Shown here: in pieces, positions 34,562 to 43,314 of the stretch
How the letters are laid out: each line of letters starts with the position of its first letter
Numbering within the stretch: position 1 is the stretch's first letter
Assembly: GCF_000447795.1 (NCBI RefSeq)
Contig: NZ_AUNI01000010.1
Span: forward strand, 1 to 64,000
Direction: 5' to 3'
Length of the DNA stretch: 64,000 nt
Source of the DNA: Bacteriovorax sp. Seq25_V
Lineage (GTDB): Bacteria; Bdellovibrionota; Bacteriovoracia; Bacteriovoracales; Bacteriovoracaceae
Position numbers and translations under genes: made by a program
The notes under the pieces: generated by a model
Seen by the model: only the letters and a program-made list of their open reading frames with translations
Told to the model about the DNA's origin: nothing
Database searches by the model: none

Positions 34562-36571
34562 ATGAAAAAAATTAATATATATACTTTGATATTCTCTCTT
34601 TTTATTCAACCTCTATCCTTTGCACAAGATGAAGGTAGCTCTAATATATTTGTGAGAGGTGCAGATAAGGTTGCAGATACTATTGAAGAATTTCAAGGTG
34701 GAGAATACGGTATTGGGAAGAATGTCGCAAGACCACTTTCGAAATATTTAATCAAGCGAGCAGGGACACCGGGTTTCTTTATTTCAAAATATATGAGTTA
34801 TCGCAAGCAGATGAATCAGCCAATCTGTTCTACGTCTGCAAAGTTAAATCATGTTGGCTATATGCTAACTCTTACTTCTGATATCACAAATCATGTTATC
34901 ACTTGGAAAAATGGGAGAGACCTAAAAAAAGAGTTTGAAGGCGAAGCAGGTGAATTAGAAAAATACGCTCAAGAGAATAAGCTTGGTGAGGATAAAAATA
35001 CAAAAATCCCTGAAGATAAAAGAGATGTTCATCTCAAGGCAATTGATTATCAAATTAGGTGGGAGACTCTCGAGCAGAAACGACTAAACTTGTATCGTAC
35101 TCTAAAATATCCTGCTCTTGGATTGTTCTTAACAAGTCAAATTCTAACGACACAAGAGATGCTAGCACAAGCTTCAACAGCAGGAAGTGCGGCTGCAGCA
35201 GAAGAGTCTTGCTGGAACACACAAAAGGTTGTTAAGGAAGCTGAGGAGAAAAAGACTCAAGGTCTTAATGATGCTGCTGCAGAAGCTGAAAAGAAGATTG
35301 TCGAAACTAAAGAAGAAAAGCCGACTCCTTGGTATTTGAAGCCATTCATGTGGATGGGAGAGAAGTTAAGTTCTGCAGGCTCTTATTTGAAGCAGAAGGG
35401 AAAGGATATCAGAAACTCAGATACATATAAGACCCTTAAAGACCACAGAAAGGGAAAGGGGGTTAAATCTGAGTATGGTGCTGATGGAAAAGCAAAAGCA
35501 GATGTACAGACTATCCGAGAAGATAACTCTGCTGCTTATGCAGAAGAAATGATTATTAATGTTATAGAAGAGTTTAAGGGTGAAGATAAATCAAAAGGCA
35601 TTGGTGGAAAATTAAAATCAGAGGCCATTGATATTGGAACACGTTATGCCGTTCGAACAATGTTGAATACACAACGAGAAGCGGTTGATAAATTCATGAG
35701 AAGTCCAACAGGAAGATATCTCGTAATAGGACAAAATATTTACATTATCTATTCTGATTTTCAGAGTATTGAGGCACAAGTAAAGTACTCAAAAGAAAAA
35801 AAAGAAACACTTGAGTACTTAAAGTCTAAGTATACTGGTTCTATTGAAAATCGCCAAGAGACAACACTTTTTGAACTAGAGTATCAAAAAATATTTCTTC
35901 AGGTCCTAGATGTTATAGCTCCAGAGGTTTATGCGATGATCGATGGTGATAAAATGAAAAATGAATTAAGTTTATGTATTTCGGATATTGGATGCGAAAA
36001 GTCTTACCAGTTCTTCAGCGAAGATATGAAAACAGTGTTTGCAAATTACCCTGTGGAAGATCAAAAGAAGATGGGGGAAACATTAAAAAGTAGTTATGCG
36101 CTTGAGCATTTTATCAGAAGCCAGAAGAAGGGTGTTGTTTTCGCAAATTATGACATGAAAAAAATGAATGAAAGTATTGAAAGAGATGTGAAAATTGTCG
36201 AAGAGAATGCAAATATTCTGAATGATAAGAAAATGATACCTATAGCTCAATTAGAAAAATCAACTAAAGCAGATTTTGATGAATATTTTAATTTTTATTC
36301 AGGAATGCTTAGGCCAGACTTTAATACAATTACATTTGAGCAGGTTCAAAAATTATCTAATGGAAGAATAGTAAAACCAAAGGCTAAAAAGGTTACTCTG
36401 GAAAGTCAGAATGTGGCGTTAAAGACAGAATCAAATAAAGAGACAGAAGATCTCGATTTGAAAGAAATTGAAAAAAAACGGTTTCAATATAATATTTTGT
36501 ATAAAAAAGATGATAATATTTGGCTGAAAATTCATCAACGTTACAAGAAAAAATATAAGGACCTACTTTAA
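34562..36571 (+). CDS. large secreted protein of unknown function
   Basis: This 669-residue protein begins with a signal peptide (1-21, cleaved near SFA-QDEG). The middle contains an Ala/Glu/Lys-rich segment of coiled-coil type (about 220-260), and the rest is lysine- and glutamate-rich and mostly helical with two cysteine pairs (CISDIGC near 475 is one). A hydrophobic stretch near residue 180-200 may be membrane-associated. No family is recognised. The C-terminus is very basic (RYKKKYKDLL), and the stop lies in the loop of a hairpin shared with the convergent M16 gene. Confidence 0.65.
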   Translation: MKKINIYTLIFSLFIQPLSFAQDEGSSNIFVRGADKVADTIEEFQGGEYGIGKNVARPLSKYLIKRAGTPGFFISKYMSYRKQMNQPICSTSAKLNHVGYMLTLTSDITNHVITWKNGRDLKKEFEGEAGELEKYAQENKLGEDKNTKIPEDKRDVHLKAIDYQIRWETLEQKRLNLYRTLKYPALGLFLTSQILTTQEMLAQASTAGSAAAAEESCWNTQKVVKEAEEKKTQGLNDAAAEAEKKIVETKEEKPTPWYLKPFMWMGEKLSSAGSYLKQKGKDIRNSDTYKTLKDHRKGKGVKSEYGADGKAKADVQTIREDNSAAYAEEMIINVIEEFKGEDKSKGIGGKLKSEAIDIGTRYAVRTMLNTQREAVDKFMRSPTGRYLVIGQNIYIIYSDFQSIEAQVKYSKEKKETLEYLKSKYTGSIENRQETTLFELEYQKIFLQVLDVIAPEVYAMIDGDKMKNELSLCISDIGCEKSYQFFSEDMKTVFANYPVEDQKKMGETLKSSYALEHFIRSQKKGVVFANYDMKKMNESIERDVKIVEENANILNDKKMIPIAQLEKSTKADFDEYFNFYSGMLRPDFNTITFEQVQKLSNGRIVKPKAKKVTLESQNVALKTESNKETEDLDLKEIEKKRFQYNILYKKDDNIWLKIHQRYKKKYKDLL

Positions 36572-36579
36572 GTAGGCCC
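36559..36579. terminator. hairpin at the 34562/M16 convergent junction, stop codon in loop
   Basis: GG-A-CCTAC (36559-36566) pairs with GTAGG-C-CC (36572-36579), one mismatch. The loop TTTAA (36567-36571) ends in the TAA stop of the 34562 gene. The M16 gene stops six bases past the stem on the other strand. It is likely to serve both directions. Confidence 0.45.
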
Positions 36580-36584
36580 GGTTC

Positions 36585-39134
36585 TCATCTTCCAACAGTA
36601 ACAGTAATCCAATTTTTTGAGAAAGCAGATTTAAGTTCCTTTTGGAAATCGGCATACTTCAAAGTAGAAATTTCTTTATTAGACTCATGGAAATAATCAA
36701 GTCCCTTTCCTTGTAAAGTTGGAACAGAGTAGACATTTGCATAATCATCATTAACTTGAAGATTGAGTTGATTTTGTCCCTCTATCATTATCTTAATACG
36801 ATCGAAGTCTTGTTTTGAAAGACCTTCTTTACTAAGTCTATCGATAATAGTTTTAATGGCATCAATTGCTGCTTCAACTTTATCATGACCACTGGCCATG
36901 TAGATCCCCCAGTAACCAGCTTCAAGAGCATTCATATGTACTGGCTGGGCTACATAACAAAGTCCTTTTCTGTCTCGAACATCTACAAAAAGTTCAGAAG
37001 ATTGACCAGAAAGGTGAGTTGTAATCATTTTTAAAACAGTATTTTCTTTGCTAGAAAGCGACTTTGTCTGCGTACCAATAAAGATTTGCGTTTGTTCGCG
37101 ATCAAAATCGAGATGAAGTGTTTCCGCCTTAAGTTTCTTCACTGGCTTCGCCTTGAGTTTTACAATTTTACGTGCCTTTAGTGATTTTGTATGTAGTTTG
37201 ATTTCTTCAATTACTTCTTCTGCTGTTAGGTCTCCACAATATGTAAAAAGAATCTCTCGCTTTTTGAGATTGTCATCATGAAGTTTGACTATATCAGCTC
37301 TTTTGATTTTTTTAATTGAATCCTCAGTGCCAATGATACTTTGTCCATAAGGGTGTCCTGCAAAGAGCTTCTCTGTAGCTAATCTGAAACAATTTTTTGT
37401 AGCATCTTCTTTTTGAGCATCTAAGCTTCTCTTAATCATTTTGATTTCATGTGTAAGATGCTTTTGTTGAAAAGACGGTTCCATCAAAGACTTAAGGAAA
37501 TGATTACTCAACTCCTTAAAGTGGTCTGTTTGACCATGCATCGTTAATCCAAAAGCATTTTTTCCAGAGAAGTGACTAAGGCTTGCTGATTTATTTTCAA
37601 GATCATGTCTTAATGCTTCCTGTGAAACCCCTTTGTAACCTTTTGTGAGGAGACTTGCTGTAATACTGTAAATTCCACTCGTTTTTTGTGTTTCTTCAGT
37701 AATTCCACCTTTAAGGTAGGCGTGAAGAACGAAAGTCGGAGTCATTGGGTTGTGACGATATAATAAATTAATTCCCGGAATAACTTCATAAAGGGAAGTA
37801 TTCGGATCATACTTTGACTTCGTGACTTTGTAATTTTCGCTCTTAATGGGCTTTGTATGTCTTGAAATATTTTTTGAAAGTGTCTCAAGTGGTTTCTTGT
37901 AGTTTTCTAACTGCTCAGACTTTGGAAGTTGAAGGCTAATGTGCATTGGGCGCGAGAAAATATCTTGGTATGCGGCATTAACTTCTTTTAAAGTGGTCTT
38001 TCTAATTCTTTCGATGAAAATATTCTCACTTTCAATATTTTCGGTCTGTGCATAACTGCTTCCTAGAGCAAAGGCAAAAGACTCAATCGATTCTTTTGAA
38101 TACACTTTAGAAGCAATGTATTGATTCTTAATTTTAGTAATATCTTCTGATGAAATACCATTTTTTATAATATTTCCAAGTGTATCTTCAAGAAGCTTTA
38201 TAACTTTCTTATAGTTTTCGACAGGAAAATTGATTCTTAAAAAATGAATGCCACCTTCACAGAAAAACATTGTAGATGAAGCACAGTGATTAGCAATAGA
38301 GTCCTTAAGAACAAGAGCTTTGTGTAATGGTGAACTTTCCCCATGTCCCAAAGTATTATAGGCCAGGTCTTCAGCTGCTGCTGATTTATGATCCATTCCA
38401 GGAGATTGAATCGTAAGGGATAGCTGTCCCATCCTAACATCTTTGTTGTGCATTTCAATTGTCGGTTTCGACTTCAGCTTAAATGATGGCTTCTTTGCAG
38501 CATTTCCATTTGGAAGCTCGAAAGATTCAATCTTCTTGATGATCTCTTCTTTTCTTGAAATATCTCCAGCAACGACAAGAAAGGAGTTCGAACTATTGTA
38601 ATATTTTTCACGAAAGTTCATTAGCTGTTCGCGTGAGAAGTTTTTAATTGTTTTTTCATTTCCTAGAATTGCGTGAGCATAACCACCAGTGAAAGAAGAC
38701 TTTTGAATCTTATGAAAAGAGTATTGATTTGGACTATCAATACTTCTTCTGAATTCTTCAAAAACTACTTCACGCTCTGGAATAAGATCTTCAATTTTAA
38801 ATTGTGGATTAGAAACCATGTCGAGAAGAATATCTAGTGTTTGATTTAGATTTGAGTTGGGAGTATTGATGTAATAGCAAGTGTAATCAAAAGATGTGAA
38901 TGCATTAATCTCACCACCGAACGACTCCACTTCGTGAGCAATGGCTGCTCCAGGTCTCGTTTGCGTTCCTTTGAAAAACATATGCTCGAGAAAGTGTGCA
39001 ATTCCATGATCTTCCCTGGCTTCAAGTGTGCTTCCAGCTCTAAACCAAATCTGAGCTGTCGCAACGTTACTACCTGGTAAATCAACGAAGATAACTTCGA
39101 GGTTGTTTTTTAATCTATCAATTTCGTATTTCAT
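36585..39134 (-). CDS. M16 family zinc metallopeptidase, tandem domain
   Basis: This 849-residue protein is a pitrilysin-type peptidase with two M16 lobes. The inverted zinc motif HFLEH is at residues 47-51, and the third ligand and catalytic neighbours lie in REVVFEEFRR near 121-130. The second lobe (about 440-849) lacks the motif and closes the chamber, as usual. There is no signal peptide, so it is cytoplasmic unless exported otherwise, unlike many pitrilysins. Its substrates are short peptides in known relatives. It is divergent from hemW and convergent with the 34562 gene. Confidence 0.9.
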   Translation of the reverse strand: MKYEIDRLKNNLEVIFVDLPGSNVATAQIWFRAGSTLEAREDHGIAHFLEHMFFKGTQTRPGAAIAHEVESFGGEINAFTSFDYTCYYINTPNSNLNQTLDILLDMVSNPQFKIEDLIPEREVVFEEFRRSIDSPNQYSFHKIQKSSFTGGYAHAILGNEKTIKNFSREQLMNFREKYYNSSNSFLVVAGDISRKEEIIKKIESFELPNGNAAKKPSFKLKSKPTIEMHNKDVRMGQLSLTIQSPGMDHKSAAAEDLAYNTLGHGESSPLHKALVLKDSIANHCASSTMFFCEGGIHFLRINFPVENYKKVIKLLEDTLGNIIKNGISSEDITKIKNQYIASKVYSKESIESFAFALGSSYAQTENIESENIFIERIRKTTLKEVNAAYQDIFSRPMHISLQLPKSEQLENYKKPLETLSKNISRHTKPIKSENYKVTKSKYDPNTSLYEVIPGINLLYRHNPMTPTFVLHAYLKGGITEETQKTSGIYSITASLLTKGYKGVSQEALRHDLENKSASLSHFSGKNAFGLTMHGQTDHFKELSNHFLKSLMEPSFQQKHLTHEIKMIKRSLDAQKEDATKNCFRLATEKLFAGHPYGQSIIGTEDSIKKIKRADIVKLHDDNLKKREILFTYCGDLTAEEVIEEIKLHTKSLKARKIVKLKAKPVKKLKAETLHLDFDREQTQIFIGTQTKSLSSKENTVLKMITTHLSGQSSELFVDVRDRKGLCYVAQPVHMNALEAGYWGIYMASGHDKVEAAIDAIKTIIDRLSKEGLSKQDFDRIKIMIEGQNQLNLQVNDDYANVYSVPTLQGKGLDYFHESNKEISTLKYADFQKELKSAFSKNWITVTVGR

Positions 39135-39211
39135 TTACAGAATCTTCCTTTTATTGAGATATACTTATATAGAATAAACTATTAATGACTTAATTAAAAA
39201 CGAGTGGAAGT

Positions 39212-40324
39212 TTGCACCTCAATTCCCTTTATTTACATTATCCGTTTTGTCGTCATCTTTGCAATTACTGTGATTTCTACAAGAATGTGCCTAAAAATGA
39301 TGATGAAGTCACAAAATTTGAAGCTCTTTTAGGGCAAATGATTGTGAGACAAAAGAGCTTAATGTCCGAACTCGGTTACCAGTGGGGGGATCTTGAAACT
39401 ATCTACATTGGTGGTGGAACCCCTTCTTTGTGGGGAAGGAGAGGTGCAGGCTATATTAGGAATTTTCTACTTAATGAGAAAGTATCAATAACTTCAAACT
39501 GTGAATTCACACTGGAGGTAAATCCTGGTAGTTGGACAAGTGAAGGACTCGAAGATTGGAAAAAAAGTGGAGTAAATCGCTTTTCATTGGGAATACAATC
39601 CCTGGATTCACGTTTCATTAAGCTACTTGATAGAGTTCACAATATTGATGATGTCTATGCGACACTCGAAAAATTTAAGGAGATGGATGCAAATTTCTCG
39701 GTAGATTTTATGTTAGGGCTTCCACAGTCAGAGACACTTAATAGAGATGTTATTAAAGAGCTTGAAACAATTTTGACATATAATCCAAGTCATATCTCTC
39801 TCTATATTCTTACGACGAAAGATCACTACGTTCATCAAAGTACAATCCCATCAGATGAATGGATTGAAAAAGAATACTTAGCAGTTAGTGAGTATCTTCA
39901 AAAGAATGGATTTGAGCACTACGAAGTCTCAAATTTTGCGAAAAAAGGAATGGCATCAAAGCATAACCTACGTTACTGGCAAATGAAGTCGGTTGGAGCT
40001 CTAGGGCCATCTGCGACGGGATATCTAAGTGAAAAGAATTATCGCTATAAATGGAAAGTTTCCACAGCTGATTTTGTGCCTGAAGTACTAGAGAAAAAAG
40101 ATGTAGTATTAGAAACTCTTTATATGAATCTAAGAATAAGTGACGGATTATCTCTGACATTTTTTAACGATAAAGAGAAAGATGAACAATTGGCTGTTAT
40201 CGCCGAGTCATGGATAAATAGGGGGCTTGGAGAGATTCGAGGGAGAAGAATTATTTTGAATTCTCGTGGTTTTTTAATTCTCGATTTTTTAATGGATGAA
40301 ATCTTTTCCAAAATCAACTTCTAG
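39212..40324 (+). CDS. hemW: HemW-like radical SAM protein
   Basis: HemW is the heme chaperone related to oxygen-independent coproporphyrinogen oxidase. It has 370 residues. The 4Fe-4S motif CxxxCxxC uses C13, C17 and C20 in FCRHLCNYCDF, followed by TIYIGGGTPSLW, EVNPGSWTSEGLEDWKKSGVNRFSLGIQSLD and VDFMLGLPQSE. The start is a TTG at 39212, the only in-frame possibility that keeps the first strand; the ribosome binding site GTGGAAG is very close, so the start is less sure than the identity. Confidence 0.85.
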   Translation: MHLNSLYLHYPFCRHLCNYCDFYKNVPKNDDEVTKFEALLGQMIVRQKSLMSELGYQWGDLETIYIGGGTPSLWGRRGAGYIRNFLLNEKVSITSNCEFTLEVNPGSWTSEGLEDWKKSGVNRFSLGIQSLDSRFIKLLDRVHNIDDVYATLEKFKEMDANFSVDFMLGLPQSETLNRDVIKELETILTYNPSHISLYILTTKDHYVHQSTIPSDEWIEKEYLAVSEYLQKNGFEHYEVSNFAKKGMASKHNLRYWQMKSVGALGPSATGYLSEKNYRYKWKVSTADFVPEVLEKKDVVLETLYMNLRISDGLSLTFFNDKEKDEQLAVIAESWINRGLGEIRGRRIILNSRGFLILDFLMDEIFSKINF

Positions 40325-40369
40325 TTCAAGAAAAAGCTAATAAAGTCGATAAATTACGCGAGGTAATTT

Positions 40370-42418
40370 ATGCGTATTTATATTTTCTTACTAATGTTTT
40401 TAACAATTGTTTCTTGTGGTCATGTTGATAAACGTGGACCAGATTCTATAAATGATGAAATTAATATCATTGCCGGCCAACAGTGGAAGAATCTAAAGCA
40501 AGAGCGAAAATTAGAAGTCTATAAGATTAGAAATAACTTAATCAAATTTATGCTTGAGAGTTGCTACAAAACTGATGCTCAAAAAATAGAAGCATTTAAG
40601 CAAGCTCAAGCTTATCTAGTCGATTCAACTGAAAAACTTGGATTTAATATTAAAAACGATAAGCTTGGAAATTCTGATGTTTATAAAGTTATTTTAGATC
40701 CTCCTAGATGGACTCTTAAAGACGAAGTTGAGTGGATGAATGCTCAGGTAAAGAAAACTAATCCTTCTGCTTTAAATGTAGATGGGACTTCATACCTCTC
40801 TCACTTATCTGCACTTGATATTGGAAGTCTTCCTGACATTCAAGAGAATGATGTTTTTTCTAATCAAGATTTAAGTGAATTGATGACAGCTTTAAAGTCA
40901 AACAATGCTTCTGATGAAGTTCCACTACTAGTCGTCAATAAGTTTGAGAATAAGGTAACTACTTATTTTGATAAAATTAGAAACCTTGGAACAGAGCTAG
41001 CTGCAACAGGACAAGTTAATATTGGAAACGAGGAAGCTGAAAAATTCTTTGTAAAGTTCCTCGATTACTATTATTCAAATGTCGATATCAGTGTGATTAA
41101 AAATATATTAAATGATGTCGTTGATATTGGAAGAGAGCCAACTCAAATGGAGCTGGTGCAAGTTATGTTCAAAAATTCTGGACCAGGTCTTGGGAAAACA
41201 TTACAGCAAATGGGGAAAGATCCAAATATGGGTGATTCCCTCGCCGAAGTGATATCAGTTTTAGAAGATGATGGAAAAGCTGTTCCACAATATTTAGTTG
41301 AGAGAACAGTTAAAGCTGATAAAGGTGGATTTAGAGTATCTAAAATCAGTGAGAAGCCTCTTGGGACTGGAACTATGGCCCAGGTTAACAAAGCAAGTCT
41401 AACGAGAAATGGCATAAGTGAAGTTGTCGCACTGAGGTTTTTAAAACCTGGAATTGAAGCAAGGGTGAACGAAGACCTAAAAATCTTAAAGGACTTTATA
41501 GAAAAAATGGGTAATGAGGGCGAATTGTCAGAAGACTTTCTTCCTAGTGCAAGAAAACTCGTAGAAAGTATTTCAACTTTCTTAAAGTCAGAGCTTGATA
41601 TTGCTGATGCCATTAAAAAACAAGATTATGCTAGAAAAGTATATGAGCAAAAAATAAATGTTGTAATTGATAAAAAGAAGTACGAAGTGGATATTAAAGT
41701 ACCTAAGGTTTATTATCCGGAGACGGGTAAGAAAACGAAACTTCATATTCAAGAGTTTATTACATTTGGAGAAAAATTCTCTTCTCTCGATGATAAATTT
41801 GCTAGGTCTGCAGTTGCTAAGGCGATAATGCAAACATGGTTTGAAGAAGCATTAATTAAATCTGGATTTGTGCATAGTGATCTTCACCAAGGTAACTTTA
41901 CTGTTCGAAATGTTACCCCAGACTCGGCACAGGTTGTTCTTTTTGACTTTGGGATGAGTGAAACTTTGACCAAAGATACCCGCCAATCATTTATCATGAT
42001 TGGTGCAGGTGTTGAATTTAAGAAGCCTGCTTTGATTGCAGATGGTATCCTTTTAATGGATAAAGAGAAAGCCAGCAGACAAGCTCGAAAAGAGCTAATC
42101 AAAAAAATTACAGCAGAAATTAATCATATTGATAAAACTGAAGATTGGATTGTTTGGGCCTTAAAAGAGGGGCATCTTAAAAATGATCAGCTTGGAACTT
42201 TGGCACGTGGTGGAGTTCTCGTCTCTCAACTAGGAAAAATCGTCGGTAATGAAACAATGCATGAAGATATTGTAGAAGACCTTTTGGCTAAAAATGCAAT
42301 TAAGGCCTTTGGGAAAAATAGTGATTTTCCTTTAACTAAAGGACAAGTATTTAGAATTGGGACGTCATCTTGTGCTAAAAGCATCAAGAGTTTTTTTTCT
42401 TTCGGTAAGTCTAAGTAA
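40370..42418 (+). CDS. lipoprotein with ABC1/UbiB kinase-like domain
   Basis: This 682-residue protein begins with a lipoprotein signal, FLTIVSC with Cys16, and a GAGG site before the ATG. Residues 20-300 are an unrecognised helical region. A kinase-like domain of ABC1/UbiB type lies at about 320-600: KPLGTGTMAQVNKASL stands in place of the alanine-rich loop, VVALRFLKPGI has Arg where VAVK has the ATP-binding lysine, HSDLHQGNF near 500-508 is the catalytic loop and DFGMS at 525-529 the metal-binding motif. Export by a lipoprotein signal is unexpected for this family. The altered motifs suggest a degenerate or ATP-independent protein. It could also be inner-membrane anchored facing the periplasm. 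Confidence 0.8.
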   Translation: MRIYIFLLMFLTIVSCGHVDKRGPDSINDEINIIAGQQWKNLKQERKLEVYKIRNNLIKFMLESCYKTDAQKIEAFKQAQAYLVDSTEKLGFNIKNDKLGNSDVYKVILDPPRWTLKDEVEWMNAQVKKTNPSALNVDGTSYLSHLSALDIGSLPDIQENDVFSNQDLSELMTALKSNNASDEVPLLVVNKFENKVTTYFDKIRNLGTELAATGQVNIGNEEAEKFFVKFLDYYYSNVDISVIKNILNDVVDIGREPTQMELVQVMFKNSGPGLGKTLQQMGKDPNMGDSLAEVISVLEDDGKAVPQYLVERTVKADKGGFRVSKISEKPLGTGTMAQVNKASLTRNGISEVVALRFLKPGIEARVNEDLKILKDFIEKMGNEGELSEDFLPSARKLVESISTFLKSELDIADAIKKQDYARKVYEQKINVVIDKKKYEVDIKVPKVYYPETGKKTKLHIQEFITFGEKFSSLDDKFARSAVAKAIMQTWFEEALIKSGFVHSDLHQGNFTVRNVTPDSAQVVLFDFGMSETLTKDTRQSFIMIGAGVEFKKPALIADGILLMDKEKASRQARKELIKKITAEINHIDKTEDWIVWALKEGHLKNDQLGTLARGGVLVSQLGKIVGNETMHEDIVEDLLAKNAIKAFGKNSDFPLTKGQVFRIGTSSCAKSIKSFFSFGKSK

Positions 42419-42495
42419 TCATTATGGTTAAGGGGCTTTACGAATAATTATAATCATGGCTAGAATATTCCTTGGAATTGAGACAAGGACGTTAA

Positions 42496-43281
42496 ATGAA
42501 AACTATTCTAGCCGTAATGCTATCTTTGCAAGTTTTTGCAAATCTCCCGTGGGGAAACTTAGAAAATGTAAATGCAACCTATTCTTCACCTGAAGGGAAG
42601 GCCACTGCAAAGTATCTTAATCTTGAAGGATTTGGAGAATACTCATCTCCCGAACTATTTGTAAAAAATAATGAAGGAATTCTTGTTTTTTCTTTTGAAG
42701 ATAAGAAATTTGAAATTGATCTTTCTTTATTTGCAGTTAACGATGCAGATAATGTTAAAGTTAAGAACCTCAATCTTGTAAATAACAAAGAAAAAATTAA
42801 TCTTAATTTCGATAGTATCTATGCCAAAGCAGCTCTAACAGATGCAAAAATTCACAATGTGGAATTTGATTGTAAGAGAGAGGCAATACATGATGATATG
42901 TATGGAGACCTTTTTCAAACGTGTTTCACAAATTCTGATATTTTCTTTAAAAGATTTGATTATTACTCTGAAGAGAGAAGTTTTAAAAACTTTATTGATG
43001 AAAAAACTAACCATACAGATATTGTGGTTAAGAATATTGAAATTCATGTTAAAGATGAAAGATTCAATGGTAAATTAGAAAGTAATCTTACTTTTGGAAT
43101 TGATGTGAGATTTGATGGCGAAGTAAAGTATTATGCAGATAAGCAAATGGTTGAATTAAAAGTTGATAGTGTCAGAGCGTCTCTTTTCAGTATCAGATCA
43201 AAGGTGTTTAAAGAATTAGATGGAAATGTTCCGGATAATATTGTTGTTGATGAACCATATATCAGAATTTATATTCCTTAA
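42496..43281 (+). CDS. secreted protein with one Cys-pair beta unit
   Basis: This 261-residue protein has a signal peptide (1-15) and is beta-rich. Its single cysteine pair C126/C143 stands in VEFDC...TCFTNSDIFFKRF, matching the third unit of the 28365 protein (ELNC...ECLKNGEVRIPRL). The C-terminal part, KQMVELKVDSVRASL and a final YIRIYIP, also parallels that protein. They are paralogues of different unit number. A TATAAT at 42449-42454 may be its -10, but the -35 is poor. Function unknown. Confidence 0.72.
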   Translation: MKTILAVMLSLQVFANLPWGNLENVNATYSSPEGKATAKYLNLEGFGEYSSPELFVKNNEGILVFSFEDKKFEIDLSLFAVNDADNVKVKNLNLVNNKEKINLNFDSIYAKAALTDAKIHNVEFDCKREAIHDDMYGDLFQTCFTNSDIFFKRFDYYSEERSFKNFIDEKTNHTDIVVKNIEIHVKDERFNGKLESNLTFGIDVRFDGEVKYYADKQMVELKVDSVRASLFSIRSKVFKELDGNVPDNIVVDEPYIRIYIP

Positions 43282-43290
43282 ATTTAAAAT

Positions 43291-43314
43291 AGGATAAGGC
43301 TTATGCCTTATCCT
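43291..43314. terminator. bidirectional terminator with nhaC stop codon in the loop
   Basis: AGGATAAGGC (43291-43300) and GCCTTATCCT (43305-43314) form a perfect 10-bp stem. The four-base loop TTAT contains the complement of the nhaC TAA stop (43301-43303). A T-rich tract follows on the plus strand, and AT-rich sequence on the minus side. Confidence 0.75.

Noticed and set aside
41143-41613. 156-codon minus-strand frame within the kinase-like gene
   Set aside because: A shadow of the plus-strand gene; no domain or initiation signal.
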